Assembly: GCA_031763025.1 (NCBI GenBank)
Contig: JASSKH010000020.1
Span: forward strand, 9,546,528 to 9,610,527
Source: Macrocystis pyrifera
Taxonomy: Eukaryota > Sar > Phaeophyceae > Laminariales > Laminariaceae
Length of the DNA stretch: 64,000 nt
Direction: 5' to 3'
The translations under genes were made by a program, and so were the position numbers. Under the pieces are notes generated by a model. The model worked only from the letters and a program-made list of their open reading frames with translations, was not told the origin of the DNA and searched no databases. This document shows, one piece after another, positions 62,118 to 64,000 of the stretch; position 1 is the stretch's first letter; each line of letters starts with the position of its first letter.

Positions 62118-63726
62118 TCAAGTGTCTGCCAGATCCTTGCGGGGGGGGCACGATGGTTTATTGCTATATATACATACGATATACCAGGTATATATTTGTT
62201 TCTTGATTTTGTTTCTTTTTCTCTTTGGGATTGTTTCCGCATTCCATGGGTTGGGGTTTCTGCCACTCCTCCTGTTGCCCCCTCTCCCCCCATTCCCTTG
62301 GACACTACCCACGTCTGACGCGGGGCGCTGCCTACTCAGCTCAGCCTCAGCCTCGTGCCATCTCACCATGAACCGTTTTGCTACTTCAAGGATCCCCCGG
62401 TACCACTTCCCCAACGTTCTCGCTGTAGTGGCAGCACAGCGTGATATCAACTCCAAACATCAAGGGGGCATGTTCCGTTGACCCTTCGGTGGCTCCCTAA
62501 GGTCTTCGACTATGCATCTACGCCAAGTCATTTCCTGTCCCCCAGGTCTCGGGTTCTCCTCACCAGCCATCGTCCCGAACATTACCCGACTCGGTAATCT
62601 CTCCATTCTTTGCCGTGTCACGCCCCCCGCGAAGAAGAGACGCCGTTTGCGAATGGTCGTTTCGATGCTCTCGCAATGTGTGATCTTGAGGGCCTTCGCG
62701 TACGAGGGGGTGGTACGGTCAGTACGAAGTCGGCACTGGAAGCCAATGACTCGCAACAGGACTTGGTGGTGAGCCGGTCGAAGCTTGGCGAAGTGTTCCG
62801 CTCTGAGGGTCCACGTCACACACACGTACGGCAGGGTATTAATCATCCCGGCTTCAGCATTCGGACTTTCAGGCTAAGGGGGGAGGTCGTCCTATCATAC
62901 AGCTCCGGGACGAACCGTTTGAAGAATGCTCGCATGAGACGGTTCCGTCGGTCGATTTCTAGCGAGAGGTGAGCGTTTTCGTGGATAATACCACCTATTA
63001 CGGGGGTCCATAGTTAACGGGACCAAAAATTGTTAGTAAAAATAGGCAAATATATAATTTTTTATGTATACCATAGGTACTGTTAACTATGGACCCCGGT
63101 AATAGGTATATGAACAGGGCCGTCTGGTTATACCTTTGGCCTGCTGCTTCGCGATGACGAGCGGTGGTGCGAGGGTTGCCTGGTCTGGAGTTTGTGGAAG
63201 CATTGTCTCTTGTCTTCTTTTCCGACACCGTGAGGCCTGCTGCTTCGAAGACAGTCACGATGACTATCATTCTTTTCGCGAGCCTTCCAGCCGACTTCGA
63301 CACAATTCCTGCGTCATCGGCGTACAACATGCCCCATACAGCCCTTCGCACGCACGCCAACGGCTCCTGCTCCTCCGTTCCAACTACTGTAGCATCACTG
63401 AGTTGGACGATTTCCCTTGGGATGGATTCGCCTTGGCTGAAGCGTACTGGTACAAGGTGGCACGCAGCAGCGAAGAATACGTTGTACAGCAACAGTGATA
63501 GCTCACAGCCTTGCCGCAGCCCCTGCATTTTCTTCTTACGTTTATGTTTATAGCGAAAAAAATAGCTCTCCGTTTCGTAGCCCGGTACGCGCCTTGGTTT
63601 TGGTTGGCTGGGTTCAGCCGTCCCAGCCAACGCCGACACGTCCATCCTTTCTGTCGTGCATGCATGGCCCTTCCGCTCCCCCGCCTGCCCACGCACCGCT
63701 CTCTGCTGTGGGGATGTGCCCCTCAC
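62118..63726 (-). pseudogene. LINE-type reverse transcriptase remnant, minus strand
   Basis: Better preserved of the two LINE reverse transcriptases. In the 242-codon frame from 63,726, MQGLRQGCELSLLLYNVFFA (around 63,499-63,523) is the motif preceding the active site, and LYADDAGIVSKS has its YADD at 63,313-63,324. The frame then runs into a MITE (62,996-63,104). Beyond it the protein resumes as GGIIHENAHLSLEID and, after one stop, VTWTLRAEHFAKLRPAHHQV and ETTIRKRRLFFAGG (62,846-62,460). A further shift leads to GKWYRGILEVAKRFMVRWHE at 62,430-62,330. The N-terminal half is not in this copy, so it is 5'-truncated or beyond recognition. Its RNA would need an intact LINE elsewhere. Confidence 0.75.
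62996..63104 (-). mobile_element. MITE family A, copy 24, inside LINE reverse transcriptase
   Basis: TA, TTACGGGGGTCCATAGTTAA, minus core, TTAACTATGGACCCCGGTAA, TA. It sits between the codons for YL and GG of the conserved LINE segment, and so post-dates that copy. Both arms are of the second type. Confidence 0.9.
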
Positions 63727-64000
63727 GCCTGAGGGATGAACTTCTTGGCGTCGGGGCTAACAAGAAAAAAACACCACCACCACCCCACGCGGTCCTTCAA
63801 ACGAGGAGGCCATCAGCCGGACCGCGCAAGGTTCCCTCTCCACCCAGCCCGAAGCTAGATGCGCGTGTGACTCTCGCTAGACCGTTGCAGGCCCTGGAGG
63901 ACTTCCTCGGCCCACCCCAAGGACGAGGCAGGCCGAAGAAGGAGGTAGGACACAGGGCGGTCGACACCAGCTATCTACAAACCTAATCGGTGTGTTAGGG
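63727..64000. other. No gene recognised
   Basis: A plus frame (63,495-63,986) passes through with Pro-rich codons and no domain. It may be upstream LINE sequence in antisense. Confidence 0.35.

Noticed and set aside
3227..63104. A recurrent 35-residue peptide (SIVNRTYGTHKNLYI...) in many open frames
   Set aside because: It is the translation of MITE family A, which happens to be open in one frame; it is not a protein domain.

Overview
The window looks like nuclear DNA of a large, repeat-filled eukaryotic genome. There is no operon structure, no Shine-Dalgarno spacing, no rRNA and no confidently recognisable single-copy host gene. Nearly everything that can be named is a mobile element or its debris. 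The style of the LINE and Copia protein fragments, together with abundant CAG/CTG tracts, made me think of a stramenopile alga, perhaps a brown alga. That is an impression from the sequence, not a search result.

Layout. (1) 1-22 kb is AT-leaning and MITE-rich: a CTG/poly-G module region, a 19-bp minisatellite, 17 of the 24 copies of a TA-flanked MITE (family A), a TTAA-flanked piggyBac-like MITE (family B), tRNA-derived SINEs, a foldback repeat family (C), a diverged 1.15-kb tandem duplication and a 570-bp palindrome. (2) 22.6-25.5 kb is a terminal-inverted-repeat element whose interior is largely a 43-bp satellite built on CTATCGATAG; a shorter inverted copy lies at 54.6-55.7 kb. (3) 25.6-32.9 kb is GC-rich with minus-strand fragments of a decayed reverse-transcriptase element. 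(4) 33.0-38.8 kb is a nearly intact Ty3/gypsy chromovirus-type retrotransposon with identical 232-bp LTRs, a GACA target duplication and one frameshift inside integrase. (5) 39-41 kb returns to MITE-rich DNA. (6) 41.3-44 kb is a decayed Copia element on the minus strand, 47.6-49.0 kb a LINE 3' half on plus, and 49.3-54.25 kb a second decayed Copia element on plus. (7) 55.8-64 kb is a mosaic of LINE 3' fragments, a TIR element (G), foldback C, SINE, MITEs and a minus-strand LINE reverse transcriptase.

How the parts relate. Nesting gives a relative history. MITE-A copies sit inside MITE-B (9.57, 13.93 kb), a SINE (17.23 kb), a LINE reverse transcriptase (63.0 kb) and a LINE 3' end (55.96 kb), while a SINE sits inside foldback C (61.36 kb). 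In the SINE the uninterrupted site can be reconstructed with only a TA duplication. MITE-A and the gypsy element are therefore among the latest arrivals. The non-autonomous families need transposases or reverse transcriptase from elsewhere; none for the DNA elements is encoded here.

The least ordinary signals are the satellite-cored TIR element, a MITE whose core has been tandemly multiplied at 70-bp period, and very short TA-bounded palindromes (TACCWGGTA) that appear as exact 7-base insertions when repeat copies are aligned.
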